Assembly: GCF_028656935.1 (NCBI RefSeq)
Contig: NZ_JAMDGZ010000035.1
Span: 1-64,000 of the forward strand
Length of the DNA stretch: 64,000 bases
Source: Pseudomonas rubra
GTDB taxonomy: Bacteria > Pseudomonadota > Gammaproteobacteria > Pseudomonadales > Pseudomonadaceae
Direction: 5' to 3'
Positions 1 to 11,458 of this stretch are shown piece after piece; positions within the stretch are counted from its first letter, which is position 1; each line of letters begins with the position of its first letter. The notes under the pieces are model-generated. The model saw only the letters and a program-made list of their open reading frames with translations. It was not told the origin of the DNA and searched no databases. A program made the translations under genes and the position numbers.

Positions 1-36
1 AACCATAGAATCTCCCACAAGAGGGTAGTCGACTCG

Positions 37-60
37 GTGGGAGCGGGCTTGCCCCGCGAT
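37..60. repeat. REP element (single unit)
   Basis: A copy of the extragenic REP motif that recurs through the window (GTGGGAGCGGGCTTGCCCCGCGAT). A short CTCCCAC partner lies at about 12-18, so this may be one arm of an inverted pair. It sits just downstream of the end of yaaA on the minus strand. Confidence 0.8.
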
Positions 61-65
61 TGCGC

Positions 66-845
66 TTACTCGCCCGGATGATCGCGCAGGAACACCAGGT
101 TGTCCGCCTTCGACAGCTCGGCGCTGTAGTAGTAGCCCTGCACATCGAACTGCTTGAGCTGCTCGGGATCGTTGATGCGTTCCTGGATCACGAAGCGGCT
201 CATCATGCCCCGGGCCTTCTTGGCGTAGAAGCTGATGATCTTGTACTGGCCGTTCTTGAAGTCGCGGAATTCGGTGTTGATCACCCGGGCCTTGAGGGCG
301 CTGCGTTTGACCGCGCTGAAGTACTCGTTGCTGGCCAGGTTCAGCAGCAGGTCGTCGCCCTGGTCGGCCAGCGCCTGGTTCAGCCATTCACTGATGCGCG
401 TGCCCCAGAACGCGTACAGGTCCTTGCCACGGGCGTTGGCCAGCTTGGTGCCCATCTCCAGCCGGTACGGCTGCATCAGGTCCAGCGGGCGCAACAGCCC
501 GTACAGGCCCGAGAGCATGCGCAGGTGCTCCTGGGCATAGCTGAAGTCGTCTTCGCCCAGGGTTTGCGCGTCGAGGCCGGTGTACACGTCGCCCTTGAAC
601 GCCAGCAGCGCCTGCTTGGCGTTGTCTGGGGTGAAGGCCGGGGTCCAACTGCCGAAACGCGCGGCATTGAGCCCGGCCAGCTTGTCGGAGAGGTGCATCA
701 GCTCGCTGATCTGCGGCGGTGACAGCTCGCGCAGTTGCACGATCAGCTCCTGGGAGTCGTCCAGGTACTGGGGCAGGGTGTAGCGCTGGGTCACCGGCGG
801 GGTGTCGTAGTCGAGGGTCTTGGCGGGGGAAATCACCGTCAGCAT
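66..845 (-). CDS. yaaA: YaaA family peroxide-stress protein
   Basis: A 259-residue protein of the YaaA/DUF328 family. In E. coli the family member lowers intracellular free iron and limits oxidative DNA damage during peroxide stress; the molecular mechanism is DNA binding or iron handling and is not settled. The N-terminal signature [13 protein letters not shown] and the C-terminal motif around [10 protein letters not shown] are both present and the length is normal. An in-frame upstream extension of 28 residues exists, but it is low-complexity and unlike the family, so I place the start at the ATG at 845. It is divergent from the deacetylase-like gene at 980, with a roughly 130-base shared promoter region. 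Confidence 0.93.
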   Translation of the reverse strand: MLTVISPAKTLDYDTPPVTQRYTLPQYLDDSQELIVQLRELSPPQISELMHLSDKLAGLNAARFGSWTPAFTPDNAKQALLAFKGDVYTGLDAQTLGEDDFSYAQEHLRMLSGLYGLLRPLDLMQPYRLEMGTKLANARGKDLYAFWGTRISEWLNQALADQGDDLLLNLASNEYFSAVKRSALKARVINTEFRDFKNGQYKIISFYAKKARGMMSRFVIQERINDPEQLKQFDVQGYYYSAELSKADNLVFLRDHPGE

Positions 846-979
846 CAGGTCGGCTCCTTGGTTCGTGGCGCCGATTCTACGGGGCGGGGGCGGCGATCTC
901 CAGCTATCAAGGCAATAGCCACAGACCATTCCGACACTTGGCGCTATAGTGCGCGGCGAGAAAAACGGAGAGCCCGAAC

Positions 980-2107
980 GTGCGCATTGCCCTTCTCTTA
1001 CTGGCTGGTTTGTTCAGCCTCACTGCCCAGGCCGCGCCAGCGCCGGTCGCCACTTTCGACCGCAGCCACTGGCCGGAACAGCTCGACAGCCCGGCGCTGT
1101 TCGATGTCGCCTCGCGCGCCGAGATCCTCGGCTTTGCCCGGGTACTGGGCGAAAGCGAGGGGCTTGACCAGGGCGCCCTGGCGGCGCGGCTGAACCTGCG
1201 CCAGGTCAATCTGCTGTCGGTCAATTCACTGCGCCAGCGCCTGTGGCAGCGCTTGTGGCGCAACTATGACCTGGCCCAGAAGAGCTGCGAACAGGATGCG
1301 TCGTTCTGTTACGCCATTGACGACCTGGCCGATTTTCGCAAGCAGACGGCAACCTTCGAAGTCGCCGCCGATTCGTTTTACGCCGGCTGGGCCGAGCCAA
1401 GCCGGGCCTTCCATGAGCGCTACCTGGATGAACTGCTGCGCAAGGCCGCGCTGTTCCCGCAGACCTCCAGCGAGATCGAGCGGTTTTCCGACCTTGAGCG
1501 CAATGGTGATGAGCTCAATGACCGGCTGTTCATGCTGACCTTCGACGGCGGCCCTTCATTGGCAGGAGGCAGTACCGATGGCCTGACCGAGTTCCTGCGC
1601 CGGCAAAGGCTGGGCGCGACCTTCTTCGTGCTGGGCGACAGCCTGCAGCGGCGCCGCGACAAGACGTCGCTGGCTGACCTGCGTGCGCTTTACCAAGGCC
1701 AGTGCGTTGGCCTGCAAGGCTGGCAGTACCGTTCCCATGGGCAGTGGCAGGGCTGGCAGGACTCGGTGTTGCGCAGCCAGGCGCGGGTGCAGAGTGACTT
1801 GCCGCAGCAGTATGTGCCGTTGTTCAGGCCGCCTTACGGCCAGCGCCGGGCCGACAGCCAGGCATTCTTTGCCGGTCAGCATTTGCAGGTGGCGTTGTGG
1901 GACATCGACGCCCAGGATCAGGGCGCATTGAGTAGCGAACAGTCGGCGCAACGGGTGCTGACCCTGATGCTGTTGTGGCGCAAGGGGCTGATCCAGTTTC
2001 ACGATGCCCAGCCCAAGGCGCAGGAGGCGGTGGCCTGGTTGCTCAAGCAAACGGCGCAAAGTGGAATTGGCTGGGAAAATTGCAGGAATTTCGGCGAAAA
2101 GTTGTGA
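980..2107 (+). CDS. Polysaccharide deacetylase-like (NodB fold) exported protein, degenerate active site
   Basis: A 375-residue protein with a GTG start and a clear signal peptide (residues 1-19, cleavage after AQA). Residues about 183-345 look like a NodB-homology domain: motif 1 is TFDGGPS at 187-193, the RxPY motif is FRPPYG at 282-287, WDID follows at 307-310, and FHD at 340-342. Active family members have TFDDG in motif 1 and H(S/T)xxxH in motif 2. Here the second, metal-binding Asp is Gly190, and motif 2 appears only as SHGQW at 252-256 without its partner His. I infer a periplasmic carbohydrate-binding or altered-activity protein rather than a standard zinc deacetylase. The first 180 residues have no family I recognise. 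Confidence 0.8.
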   Translation: MRIALLLLAGLFSLTAQAAPAPVATFDRSHWPEQLDSPALFDVASRAEILGFARVLGESEGLDQGALAARLNLRQVNLLSVNSLRQRLWQRLWRNYDLAQKSCEQDASFCYAIDDLADFRKQTATFEVAADSFYAGWAEPSRAFHERYLDELLRKAALFPQTSSEIERFSDLERNGDELNDRLFMLTFDGGPSLAGGSTDGLTEFLRRQRLGATFFVLGDSLQRRRDKTSLADLRALYQGQCVGLQGWQYRSHGQWQGWQDSVLRSQARVQSDLPQQYVPLFRPPYGQRRADSQAFFAGQHLQVALWDIDAQDQGALSSEQSAQRVLTLMLLWRKGLIQFHDAQPKAQEAVAWLLKQTAQSGIGWENCRNFGEKL

Positions 2108-2447
2108 AAAGGTTAGAACCTGCTGGCGGCAGGAAATAAAACGTCGCAGTCATTTCACCTGACTGGATTTATGACTGTAGCGGTGCTTTGACCCTGCGCC
2201 AAGGGCTAATGGGTCGATCGAAAAATAAACTTTAAAAAAACGTAAAAACGCTTTTTTCGGTCATGGGTTTTGCGGTATTACGAAGACAGACCGCCGAACC
2301 CTGCAGCACAGGTGGCGTCCTACGGCCCATTCTTTGTTCGCAGCTCCCTATCCGTAACGACGCGGGCCAGGGGAGAACCGGCGGCCACTTCGCGGCGCAG
2401 CACCGCCCAGGTATTGCGTCGTCTGGCTCCCACAAAGGTGACCGAGT
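2108..2447. other. Intergenic region upstream of phoH
   Basis: This 340-base gap has no convincing gene. The stretch 2219-2259 is strikingly AT-rich, with A-runs followed by CTTTTTTC that could act as a weak terminator or as a promoter up-region. The last 20 bases carry the phoH ribosome site (AAAGGTGACCGAGT before the ATG). Short open frames on both strands have no ribosome site or recognisable product. Confidence 0.5.
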
Positions 2448-3842
2448 ATGGATGATCAAGGACGCAGCACTTCCTCCAACCAGCCAATCCTTTATGTGCT
2501 CGATACCAATGTACTGATTCACGATCCAAACGCGTTGCTGAACTTCGAGGAGCACCATGTCGCCATCCCGATGACGGTGCTGGAGGAGCTCGACAAACTC
2601 AAGACCGGCAAACACACGATTGCCGCCGAATGTCGCCAGGCCATCCGCCTGATTGATCAGACCCTGGGCAACGCCTCACCTGCCGATGTCGAGCAGGGCG
2701 TGCCGATCCAGCGTGGCAAGAGCGGCCCCAAGGGCTTCCTGTCGATTCTGATGAGCGCGCGCAACGAGCCCAACCGTCTGCTGCCGGAAAACCTCAACGA
2801 CAACATCATCATCAACCAGTTGCTCGAGCTGCGCACCCGGCGCAAGGAACTGGACGTGGTGCTGGTGACCAAAGACATCAACATGCGCCTCAAGGCCCGC
2901 GCCTGTGGGATCGCGGCCGAGGACTACAGCACTGACCAGTTGGTTGACGACGTTTCTCTGCTTTCCAAGGGCTATCACAGTGTCACCGGCTCGTTCTGGG
3001 ACCGCGTCAGCAAGGTCGAGACCCGTCAGGAGCGCGGCCGTACTTGGCACCGGGTGCAGATGACTGACAACCTGCCGGCCGTACACATCAACGAGTTCAT
3101 CATCGACGAGCAGGGCTTCGTCGGCTGGATCAAGGGCATCAAGGACGGCGAGCTGATGCTCCTCGACCTGCACCAGGAACCGTTGCTGCACCAGGAAGCC
3201 TGGGGCCTCAAGCCTCGCGACATCCACCAGAGCCTGGCGCTGTTCGCCTTGCTCGACCCGGACATTCACCTGGTCAACCTGACCGGCGCCGCTGGTTCCG
3301 GCAAGACCATCCTGGCCTTGGCTGCCGCCATCGAGCAGACCATGGTCAGCAAGCGTTACCGGCGGATCATCGCCACCCGCAGCGTGCAGGGGCTGGACCA
3401 GGAGATCGGCTTCCTGCCGGGTACCGAAGCGGAAAAAATGGAGCCTTGGCTGGGGGCAATCACCGATAACCTCGAAGCCCTGCACATGGATGACGAAAAC
3501 ACCCATGGCAGTGTCGAGTACATCCTTGAGCGGGTGCCGCTGCAGTTCAAGTCGCTGAACTACATTCGTGGCCGCAGTTTCCAGCAGAGCCTGATCCTGA
3601 TCGACGAATGCCAGAACCTCACCCCGCACCAGATGAAAACCATCATCACCCGCGCCGGTACTGGTTCCAAGGTGATCTGTCTGGGTAACCTGGCGCAGAT
3701 CGACACCCCTTACCTGTCCGCGACCAGCTCGGGCCTGACCTACCTGACCGAGCGCTTCAAGGACTTCCCCAACGGCGTGCATATCACCCTGCAGGGCGTG
3801 CCGCGCTCGATTCTGGCCGAGTACGCCGAGTCCCACCTGTAA
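2448..3842 (+). CDS. PIN-PhoH fusion ATPase (PhoH2 type)
   Basis: A 464-residue protein with two domains. The N-terminal PIN RNase domain covers about residues 13-150, with the acidic signature LDTNVLIHD at 19-27 and VTKDINM at 140-146. The C-terminal PhoH P-loop ATPase covers about 250-460, with Walker A GAAGSGKT at 280-287 and Walker B ILIDE at 383-387. PhoH2 proteins of this layout are ATP-dependent RNA helicases/RNases, in some bacteria part of a toxin-antitoxin pair. No small antitoxin-like (phoAT) gene is visible directly upstream here. Transcription probably ends at the terminator at 3853-3880. Confidence 0.93.
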   Translation: MDDQGRSTSSNQPILYVLDTNVLIHDPNALLNFEEHHVAIPMTVLEELDKLKTGKHTIAAECRQAIRLIDQTLGNASPADVEQGVPIQRGKSGPKGFLSILMSARNEPNRLLPENLNDNIIINQLLELRTRRKELDVVLVTKDINMRLKARACGIAAEDYSTDQLVDDVSLLSKGYHSVTGSFWDRVSKVETRQERGRTWHRVQMTDNLPAVHINEFIIDEQGFVGWIKGIKDGELMLLDLHQEPLLHQEAWGLKPRDIHQSLALFALLDPDIHLVNLTGAAGSGKTILALAAAIEQTMVSKRYRRIIATRSVQGLDQEIGFLPGTEAEKMEPWLGAITDNLEALHMDDENTHGSVEYILERVPLQFKSLNYIRGRSFQQSLILIDECQNLTPHQMKTIITRAGTGSKVICLGNLAQIDTPYLSATSSGLTYLTERFKDFPNGVHITLQGVPRSILAEYAESHL

Positions 3843-3852
3843 CCCCCAGATA

Positions 3853-3880
3853 CCGGGCGGTCCAGCCGCCCGGTTTTTTT
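3853..3880 (+). terminator. Rho-independent terminator after phoH
   Basis: Stem CCGGGCGG (3853-3860) pairs with CCGCCCGG (3866-3873) around a 5-base loop and is followed by seven T. Confidence 0.9.
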
Positions 3881-3883
3881 CGC

Positions 3884-3912
3884 TTCGAAGAGCTGACCCC
3901 AGGGTTTACACT
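3884..3912 (+). promoter_or_regulatory. Candidate sigma-70 promoter of moaCDE
   Basis: TTCGAA (3884-3889) and TACACT (3907-3912) are separated by 17 bases, just past the phoH terminator and 27 bases before the moaC start. The -35 match is poor. Confidence 0.35.
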
Positions 3913-3938
3913 CTTTGCTCCTGAACAGGAGGAAAGCT

Positions 3939-4415
3939 GTGCTGACTCATCTCGATTCCCAAGGTCGCGCCAATATGGTCGACGTCACCGAAAAAGCCGT
4001 GACATCGCGTGAGGCCGTTGCCGAAGCACGGGTGCGCATGCTCCCGCAAACCCTGCAGATGATCGTTGAAGGCGAACATCCCAAGGGAGACGTGTTTGCC
4101 GTGGCGCGCATCGCCGGCATCCAGGCGGCGAAGAAGACCAGCGATCTGATCCCGTTGTGCCACCCGTTGCTGCTGACCAGCGTCAAGGTCGAGCTCAGCG
4201 CCGAAGGCAACGACACCGTCCACATTGTTGCCCGCTGCAAACTGGCCGGGCAGACTGGCGTGGAAATGGAAGCCCTGACCGCTGCCAGCGTCGCGGCCCT
4301 GACGATCTATGACATGTGCAAGGCGGTCGACCGCGGCATGATCATCGACGGCGTGCGAGTGCTGGAGAAGCTCGGCGGCAAGAGCGGCCATTACCAGGCG
4401 GATGAAGTCAAATGA
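3939..4415 (+). CDS. moaC: Cyclic pyranopterin monophosphate synthase MoaC
   Basis: MoaC converts the MoaA product 3',8-cyclo-GTP into cyclic pyranopterin monophosphate, the first stable intermediate of molybdenum cofactor synthesis. The protein has 158 residues with the conserved LCHPL motif at 73-77, GVEMEAL at 107-113 and the [10 protein letters not shown] segment at about 125-134. An upstream TTG in frame at 3915 is less likely because a strong AGGAGG ribosome site (3927-3932) sits correctly in front of the GTG at 3939. It overlaps moaD by four bases, so moaC, moaD and moaE form one operon. moaA is not in the window. Confidence 0.96.
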   Translation: MLTHLDSQGRANMVDVTEKAVTSREAVAEARVRMLPQTLQMIVEGEHPKGDVFAVARIAGIQAAKKTSDLIPLCHPLLLTSVKVELSAEGNDTVHIVARCKLAGQTGVEMEALTAASVAALTIYDMCKAVDRGMIIDGVRVLEKLGGKSGHYQADEVK

Positions 4416-4657
4416 GCATTAAGGTGATGTATTTCGCCCGTTACCGGGAAGTGCTAGGTATCGATGCCGAAAAGCTCGACGGTTCGTTCGCGACTCTGGA
4501 TGACCTGCGCAAGGCGTTGGTGGCCAAAGGTGGCAAGCATGAAGTGCTCAGCGAGCAGAACCTCATGTGCGCGCGCAACGAAGAGCTGTGCAAGCTCGAT
4601 GAGCCACTGGCAGACGGTGACGAAGTGGCCTTCTTCCCACCTGTCACCGGAGGCTGA
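4412..4657 (+). CDS. moaD: Molybdopterin synthase sulfur-carrier subunit MoaD
   Basis: An 81-residue ubiquitin-fold protein ending in the required Gly-Gly (PVTGG). As a C-terminal thiocarboxylate it donates sulfur to cyclic pyranopterin monophosphate inside the MoaD-MoaE molybdopterin synthase. The start overlaps the moaC stop (ATGA) and moaE follows after one base, which implies translational coupling of the two synthase subunits. Confidence 0.95.
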   Translation: MSIKVMYFARYREVLGIDAEKLDGSFATLDDLRKALVAKGGKHEVLSEQNLMCARNEELCKLDEPLADGDEVAFFPPVTGG

Positions 4658-4658
4658 G

Positions 4659-5105
4659 ATGAGCGTTCGAGTCCAGAGCCAAGCTTTTGATCCGGGTGTC
4701 GAAGTCAACGCCATGCACGCGGCCAATGTCGGTGTGGGGGCGGTGGTGGGTTTTGTCGGCTATGTGCGCGACTTCAATGATGGCCAGGACGTGGCGGGTA
4801 TGTTCCTTGAGCATTACCCAGGCATGACCGAAAAGGCCCTGGCCAAGATCGTGGTCGAAGCCGAGCAGCGCTGGCCGTTGCTCAAGGTCGAAGTGCTGCA
4901 CCGTATCGGTAGCCTGGAGCCCGGTGAGCCGATCGTCTTCGTCGGCGTCGCCAGTGCCCATCGCCAGGCGGCATTCGACGCCTGCAATTTCATCATGGAC
5001 TACCTCAAGACCCGTGCGCCGTTCTGGAAAAAGGAACAGACCGGCGATGGCCCGCGTTGGGTCGAGGGCAAGCACAGTGATGAAGAGGCTGCCGGGCGTT
5101 GGTAA
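4659..5105 (+). CDS. moaE: Molybdopterin synthase catalytic subunit MoaE
   Basis: MoaE is the large subunit of molybdopterin synthase and inserts two sulfurs supplied by MoaD. The 148-residue product carries VGFVGYVRDFNDG near residue 30, ASAHRQAAFDAC near 100, and PFWKKEQT near 120, which contains the conserved active-site lysines. I take the ATG at 4659, preceded by GGAGG at the end of moaD. A much longer frame runs back through moaD but has no family similarity there. It is last in the moaCDE operon; an inverted pair of REP-like sequences follows. Confidence 0.96.
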   Translation: MSVRVQSQAFDPGVEVNAMHAANVGVGAVVGFVGYVRDFNDGQDVAGMFLEHYPGMTEKALAKIVVEAEQRWPLLKVEVLHRIGSLEPGEPIVFVGVASAHRQAAFDACNFIMDYLKTRAPFWKKEQTGDGPRWVEGKHSDEEAAGRW

Positions 5106-5110
5106 CCCTC

Positions 5111-5218
5111 TGTGGGAGCCGGCGTTGCCAGCGATGAGGCCAGTGCAGCCAGCACATTAGGTGTTGCCTGAATGACGACCGCTGCGCGCTCGATCGCTGG
5201 CAAGGCCAGCTCCCACAG
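5111..5218. repeat. Inverted pair of REP-like elements after moaE
   Basis: TGTGGGAGCCGGCGTTGCCAGCGAT-type sequence at 5111-5135 is mirrored by ATCGCTGGCAAGGCCAGCTCCCACA at about 5193-5217. This is a diverged subtype of the REP motif (GCTGGCAA core rather than GGGGCAAG). The pair may also end moaCDE transcripts. Confidence 0.75.
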
Positions 5219-5237
5219 TATCCGCGTTTTTTGCTTG

Positions 5238-5266
5238 TTGAGTTTTAATACAGAAAAGTCCAGTAT
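5238..5266 (+). promoter_or_regulatory. Candidate promoter of the amino-acid binding protein
   Basis: TTGAGT (5238-5243) and CAGTAT (5261-5266) are 17 bases apart in an AT-rich stretch about 100 bases before the start at 5364. An alternative -10, TATAAG, lies at 5272-5277. Confidence 0.3.
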
Positions 5267-5363
5267 GGAATTATAAGTACCATTTGATTCCAGGCTGACC
5301 CCTGCCTGCCCCATCCCCTCTGTCTTGCAACACACCTCCAACAACGAGCGAGAGAGATCCGTC

Positions 5364-6140
5364 ATGAACAAGTTCACCCTGATCAGCGGTCTGGCCATGA
5401 GCCTGTTGGCCAGCAGCAGTCTGTTCGCCGCGCAAGAGACCTTGCGCATCGGCATCGAAGCTGCCTACCCACCCTTTGCCTCGAAGAATGACAAAGGCGA
5501 GATCGTCGGGTTCGATTACGACATCGGCAATGCCCTGTGCGCGCAGATGCAGGTCAAGTGTGAATGGAAGGAGGTCGAGTTCGACGGCCTGATCCCTTCA
5601 CTGAAGGTGAAGAAGATTGACGCAGCGCTGTCATCGATGACCATCAACGACGACCGTAAGAAGTCGGTGGATTTCACCCATAAGTACTATTTCACCTCAT
5701 CGCGGCTGGTGATGAAAAAGGGTGCGCAGGTCGATGACCAGTACCAGAGCCTTAAGGGCAAGACGGTGGGTGTGCAGCGCGCGACCACCACCGATCGCTA
5801 TGCCACCGAAGTGTTCGAGCCCAAGGGCATCACGGTCAAGCGCTATAGCAACAACGAAGAAATCTACATGGACCTGGCATCAGGACGCGTGGATGCGATT
5901 TTTGCCGACACCATCCCGCTGGAAGACTTTCTGTCCATGCCGCGTGGCGCGGGCTATGCCTTCACCGGTCCAGAGCTGAAAGATCCGAAATACGTTGGTG
6001 AAGGTGCCGGCATCGCCGTGCGCAAGGGCAACGGCGAGCTGGTCGGCAAGCTCAATCAGGCCATCGATGACCTGCGCGCCAACGGCGAGTACCAGAAGAT
6101 CCAGGCCAAGTACTTCAAGTCGGACATCTACGGCGACTGA
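5364..6140 (+). CDS. Basic amino-acid ABC transporter periplasmic binding protein
   Basis: A 258-residue family-3 solute-binding protein of the lysine/arginine/ornithine type. The signal peptide covers about residues 1-22 ([10 protein letters not shown]), followed by [17 protein letters not shown] and the characteristic [11 protein letters not shown] segment. It probably captures arginine-like ligands in the periplasm. No permease or ATPase gene is next to it. It lies convergent to dauBAR, and in P. aeruginosa a similar binding protein sits at the equivalent place beside dauR, which supports a role in D- or L-arginine uptake. The partner permease must be elsewhere. I start at the ATG at 5364, which begins the signal peptide. 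Confidence 0.9.
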   Translation: MNKFTLISGLAMSLLASSSLFAAQETLRIGIEAAYPPFASKNDKGEIVGFDYDIGNALCAQMQVKCEWKEVEFDGLIPSLKVKKIDAALSSMTINDDRKKSVDFTHKYYFTSSRLVMKKGAQVDDQYQSLKGKTVGVQRATTTDRYATEVFEPKGITVKRYSNNEEIYMDLASGRVDAIFADTIPLEDFLSMPRGAGYAFTGPELKDPKYVGEGAGIAVRKGNGELVGKLNQAIDDLRANGEYQKIQAKYFKSDIYGD

Positions 6141-6169
6141 TCGCCACCTCACTCAAGGCCTGAGCGTTA

Positions 6170-6796
6170 TCAGGCTTTGAGCTCCTTCAGGTGCTTGTAC
6201 ACCGTCGCCCTTCCCATTCCCAGCACATTGGCCACATAGTTGGCCGCACTCTTGCCCTTGAACGCGCCTTCGGCGTGCAGGGCCAGCACCAGCTCGCGCT
6301 TGTGGTCGCGGCTGAGCAGGTTGAGGCTCAGTTGGCGCTGGCGCAGCCAACTGTTGAGAAAGGTGTTGATACGCTCCTGCCAGTCATCGCGAAACAACGC
6401 GTCGGGTTGCGGGATCAGCTTGCTTGGCGAAAGGAACAGGTCCAGCGCCGCCTTGGCATTCTCGAACAGGGAAATATTCAGGTTGATGCACAGCAGCGCC
6501 ATTGGCTTGCCGGCCGGGTCTCGCAGTACGGTGCTCAGCGAGCGGATCTTCTGCCCGTCCCAGTTGAGCTTTTCATAAGGGCCGATGTTGGTCTCGTCGG
6601 TGCCTTCTTCGAGCATGTCCTCCAGGGCCGCATCATCGCCAATCTCGCGCTTGGACAGGTTGTTGGCGATGTAGTCGATCTTCTGGCTGCGTAAATCGTG
6701 CAGCACCACTTCAGCGTGGGGGAAGAACAGCGTGGCGATGGCGTCGGCGATGGTCCGGTAGTTGTGCAGGGCAGGATCGGCGTGGGGTGTGGGCAT
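6170..6796 (-). CDS. dauR: DauR-like transcriptional regulator (YheO/PAS + HTH)
   Basis: A 208-residue regulator. The N-terminal YheO PAS-like sensor domain spans about residues 10-125 and includes GPYEKLNWDGQKIRS. The C-terminal helix-turn-helix spans about 150-206 (AANYVANVLGMGRATVYKHLKEL). In P. aeruginosa, DauR represses the dauBAR operon and is relieved by arginine. The gene is third in the minus-strand order dauB-dauA-dauR, the same order as in P. aeruginosa. Assignment rests on family resemblance plus exact context. Confidence 0.88.
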   Translation of the reverse strand: MPTPHADPALHNYRTIADAIATLFFPHAEVVLHDLRSQKIDYIANNLSKREIGDDAALEDMLEEGTDETNIGPYEKLNWDGQKIRSLSTVLRDPAGKPMALLCINLNISLFENAKAALDLFLSPSKLIPQPDALFRDDWQERINTFLNSWLRQRQLSLNLLSRDHKRELVLALHAEGAFKGKSAANYVANVLGMGRATVYKHLKELKA

Positions 6797-6870
6797 TCGT
6801 GCAGGCTCCAGGCGGTGTCAGCGCCCTTGGCGAAAGGGCGCTGGGAGTGTGCCGCAATCGCGGCCGGGCG

Positions 6871-8962
<2,092 letters not shown>

Positions 8963-8990
8963 GCGAAGCTCCAAATGAACTATTTTGTCT

Positions 8991-9018
8991 ATTATGGACT
9001 TTTTGTTTATTTGGGCAA
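8991..9018 (-). promoter_or_regulatory. Candidate promoter of dauBAR
   Basis: On the minus strand, TTGCCC (9018-9013) and CATAAT (8996-8991) are separated by 16 bases. Just downstream, between this -10 and the dauB start, the plus strand reads CTATTTTGTCTATT, a CTATT direct repeat that is a possible DauR site. The whole segment 8963-9030 is unusually AT-rich for this genome. Confidence 0.45.
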
Positions 9019-9038
9019 TATGGAGCGGTGTAAAAAGC

Positions 9039-9094
9039 ATCGCGGGGCAAGCCCGCTCCTACAGGGTGGTGTAGGAGCGGGCTTGCCCCGCGAT
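9039..9094. repeat. Perfect inverted REP pair between dauB and rhlB
   Basis: Arms of 24 bases (9039-9062 and 9071-9094) are exact reverse complements around an 8-base centre. It lies between the dauB promoter and the 3' end of rhlB and could fold into a long hairpin ending rhlB transcripts. Confidence 0.93.
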
Positions 9095-9107
9095 GGTGTT
9101 ACAGCGA

Positions 9108-10553
9108 TCAGTGATGCTTGCGCGGTACCGGCTTGAGCAACTCGGTCGGCGGCATTTCGCAGCTGATCTTGCGTCCCAGCAGCTCTTCGATGGCCGGCAA
9201 CTGGTAGGAATCATCCTCACCGGCAAAGCTGATCGACACGCCGCTGGTACCGGCACGGCCCGTACGGCCAATGCGGTGCACGTAGTCGTCCGGATCTTCG
9301 GGCAGGGTGAAGTTGATCACGTGGCTGATGCCGTCGATGTGGATGCCGCGACCGGCCACGTCGGTGGCCACCAGCACGGTGATGCGCCCTTCGCGGAAGT
9401 TTTCCAGGGTCTTGATCCGCTTGTGCTGCGGCACGTCGCCCGACAGTTGGGCGGCGTTGACGCCGTCGCGCACCAGGCGCTCCTCGATGCGGCGCACCTC
9501 GTCCTTGCGGTTGGCGAAGACCATCACCCGTTCCCACTTGTTCTCGGTCACCAGGTTGTACAACAGCTTGTACTTGTCGCTGCCGGCCACGGCATAGACG
9601 TGCTGTTCGACGGTTTCGCTGGCGACGTTCTCCGGTTCGATCTCGACGATCGCAGGGTCGGTGGTCCACTGCTTGGCCAGGTTCATCACATCTTCAGTGA
9701 AGGTTGCCGAGAACAGCAGGGTCTGGCGTTCGCTCTTGGGCGGGGTCTGGCGGATGATCTGCCGGACCTGGGGGATGAAGCCCATATCGAGCATGCGGTC
9801 GGCTTCGTCCAGTACCAGCACTTCGACCATGTCCAGGTGCGCTTCACCGCGCTGGTTGAAGTCCAGCAGGCGGCCCGGGGTGGCGACCAGGATGTCGCAG
9901 TGACGGGCTTCCAGGGCCTTGAGCTGCTTGTCGAAGTCCATGCCGCCGACGAAGGTCATGACGTTGAGGCCGGTGTACTTGGTCAGCGCTGCGGCGTCCT
10001 TGGCGATCTGCACCACCAGTTCGCGGGTCGGCGCGATGATCAGTGCCCGTGGCTCACCCATGTAGCGCTCTTTGGGCGGCGGGGTCTGCTGCAGTTGGGT
10101 GATGATCGAAATCAGGAAGGCTGCGGTCTTGCCGGTACCGGTCTGGGCCCGGCCGATGGCGTCTTTGCCACGCAGGGTGTAACCCAGGACCTGGCCCTGG
10201 ATCGGCGTGCAGTAAGGAAAGCCCAGGTCGTGGATCGCATGCATCAGCTCGGGCGACAGCTTGAAGTCATGGAAACGGGTCTTGCCTTCCTGCGGCTCGA
10301 CGGCGAAGTCTTCCAGCTTCCAGGTGGAGGCTGCAGGTTTTGGCTTGCGCTCACGGCGCGGCTTGGCCTCGGCCGGCTTCTCGGTGCGGACCGGCGCGGG
10401 TGCAGGGGTTGCGGTCTCGGTCTTGAGCGGAGCCGACGGGGCAGGGGCCTGGGCGGCTGCGGGCGGCTGCGTCACGGCGGCAGCGGTTTCGGTGGCGAGT
10501 TGCTCAACCTCGCTCTTGCCGAACATCTTCTTGAGTGCTTTGAGCACGGTCAT
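9108..10553 (-). CDS. rhlB: DEAD-box ATP-dependent RNA helicase RhlB
   Basis: A 481-residue DEAD-box helicase. The N-terminal ~80 residues are Ala/Pro/Lys-rich and probably disordered. The helicase core follows, with P-loop AQTGTGKT at 136-143, then PTREL, the VLDEADRML motif, SAT, and [10 protein letters not shown]. RhlB unwinds structured RNA and in many proteobacteria assists RNase E in mRNA decay. The position next to dauB matches the P. aeruginosa gene annotated rhlB, which is why I use that symbol. It is monocistronic on the minus strand and followed by the REP inverted pair. Confidence 0.9.
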   Translation of the reverse strand: MTVLKALKKMFGKSEVEQLATETAAAVTQPPAAAQAPAPSAPLKTETATPAPAPVRTEKPAEAKPRRERKPKPAASTWKLEDFAVEPQEGKTRFHDFKLSPELMHAIHDLGFPYCTPIQGQVLGYTLRGKDAIGRAQTGTGKTAAFLISIITQLQQTPPPKERYMGEPRALIIAPTRELVVQIAKDAAALTKYTGLNVMTFVGGMDFDKQLKALEARHCDILVATPGRLLDFNQRGEAHLDMVEVLVLDEADRMLDMGFIPQVRQIIRQTPPKSERQTLLFSATFTEDVMNLAKQWTTDPAIVEIEPENVASETVEQHVYAVAGSDKYKLLYNLVTENKWERVMVFANRKDEVRRIEERLVRDGVNAAQLSGDVPQHKRIKTLENFREGRITVLVATDVAGRGIHIDGISHVINFTLPEDPDDYVHRIGRTGRAGTSGVSISFAGEDDSYQLPAIEELLGRKISCEMPPTELLKPVPRKHH

Positions 10554-10649
10554 CTCATCAATTGGTTAAGGAATGTACGCCGGGCAGTGTAATGCAAGAT
10601 TCGGGCGCGGCGTAGTGGATTGCACTGACAACTACAGGGAAGTCTGCAT

Positions 10650-11405
<756 letters not shown>

Positions 11406-11442
11406 CTATTGACGTGAACTGAAACGCTTTAGCCCTTCAGTG

Positions 11443-11458
11443 TGGTACGCGCTTTGCT
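11443..11458 (+). promoter_or_regulatory. Sigma-54 promoter of the amino-acid ABC transporter operon
   Basis: TGGTACG-CGCT-TTGCT fits the sigma-54 consensus TGGCAYR-N4-TTGCW, with the GG and GC exactly 12 bases apart. Transcription would begin near 11470, giving a leader of about 170 bases. Sigma-54 control of amino-acid uptake, through NtrC or a dicarboxylic-amino-acid two-component system, is common in pseudomonads. I could not pick out a clear enhancer site by eye. Confidence 0.7.

Noticed and set aside
2448-3842. phoH as the toxin half of a PhoAT toxin-antitoxin pair
   Set aside because: No small antitoxin-like gene with a ribosome site lies immediately upstream, so I treat it as a stand-alone PhoH2 ATPase.
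3915-3938. A longer MoaC starting with TTG at 3915
   Set aside because: This start would place the strong AGGAGG ribosome site inside the gene; the GTG at 3939 fits both the ribosome site and the family N-terminus.
9093-10592. A 499-codon plus-strand frame across rhlB
   Set aside because: The minus strand encodes a complete DEAD-box helicase with all motifs; the plus frame has no recognisable domain.
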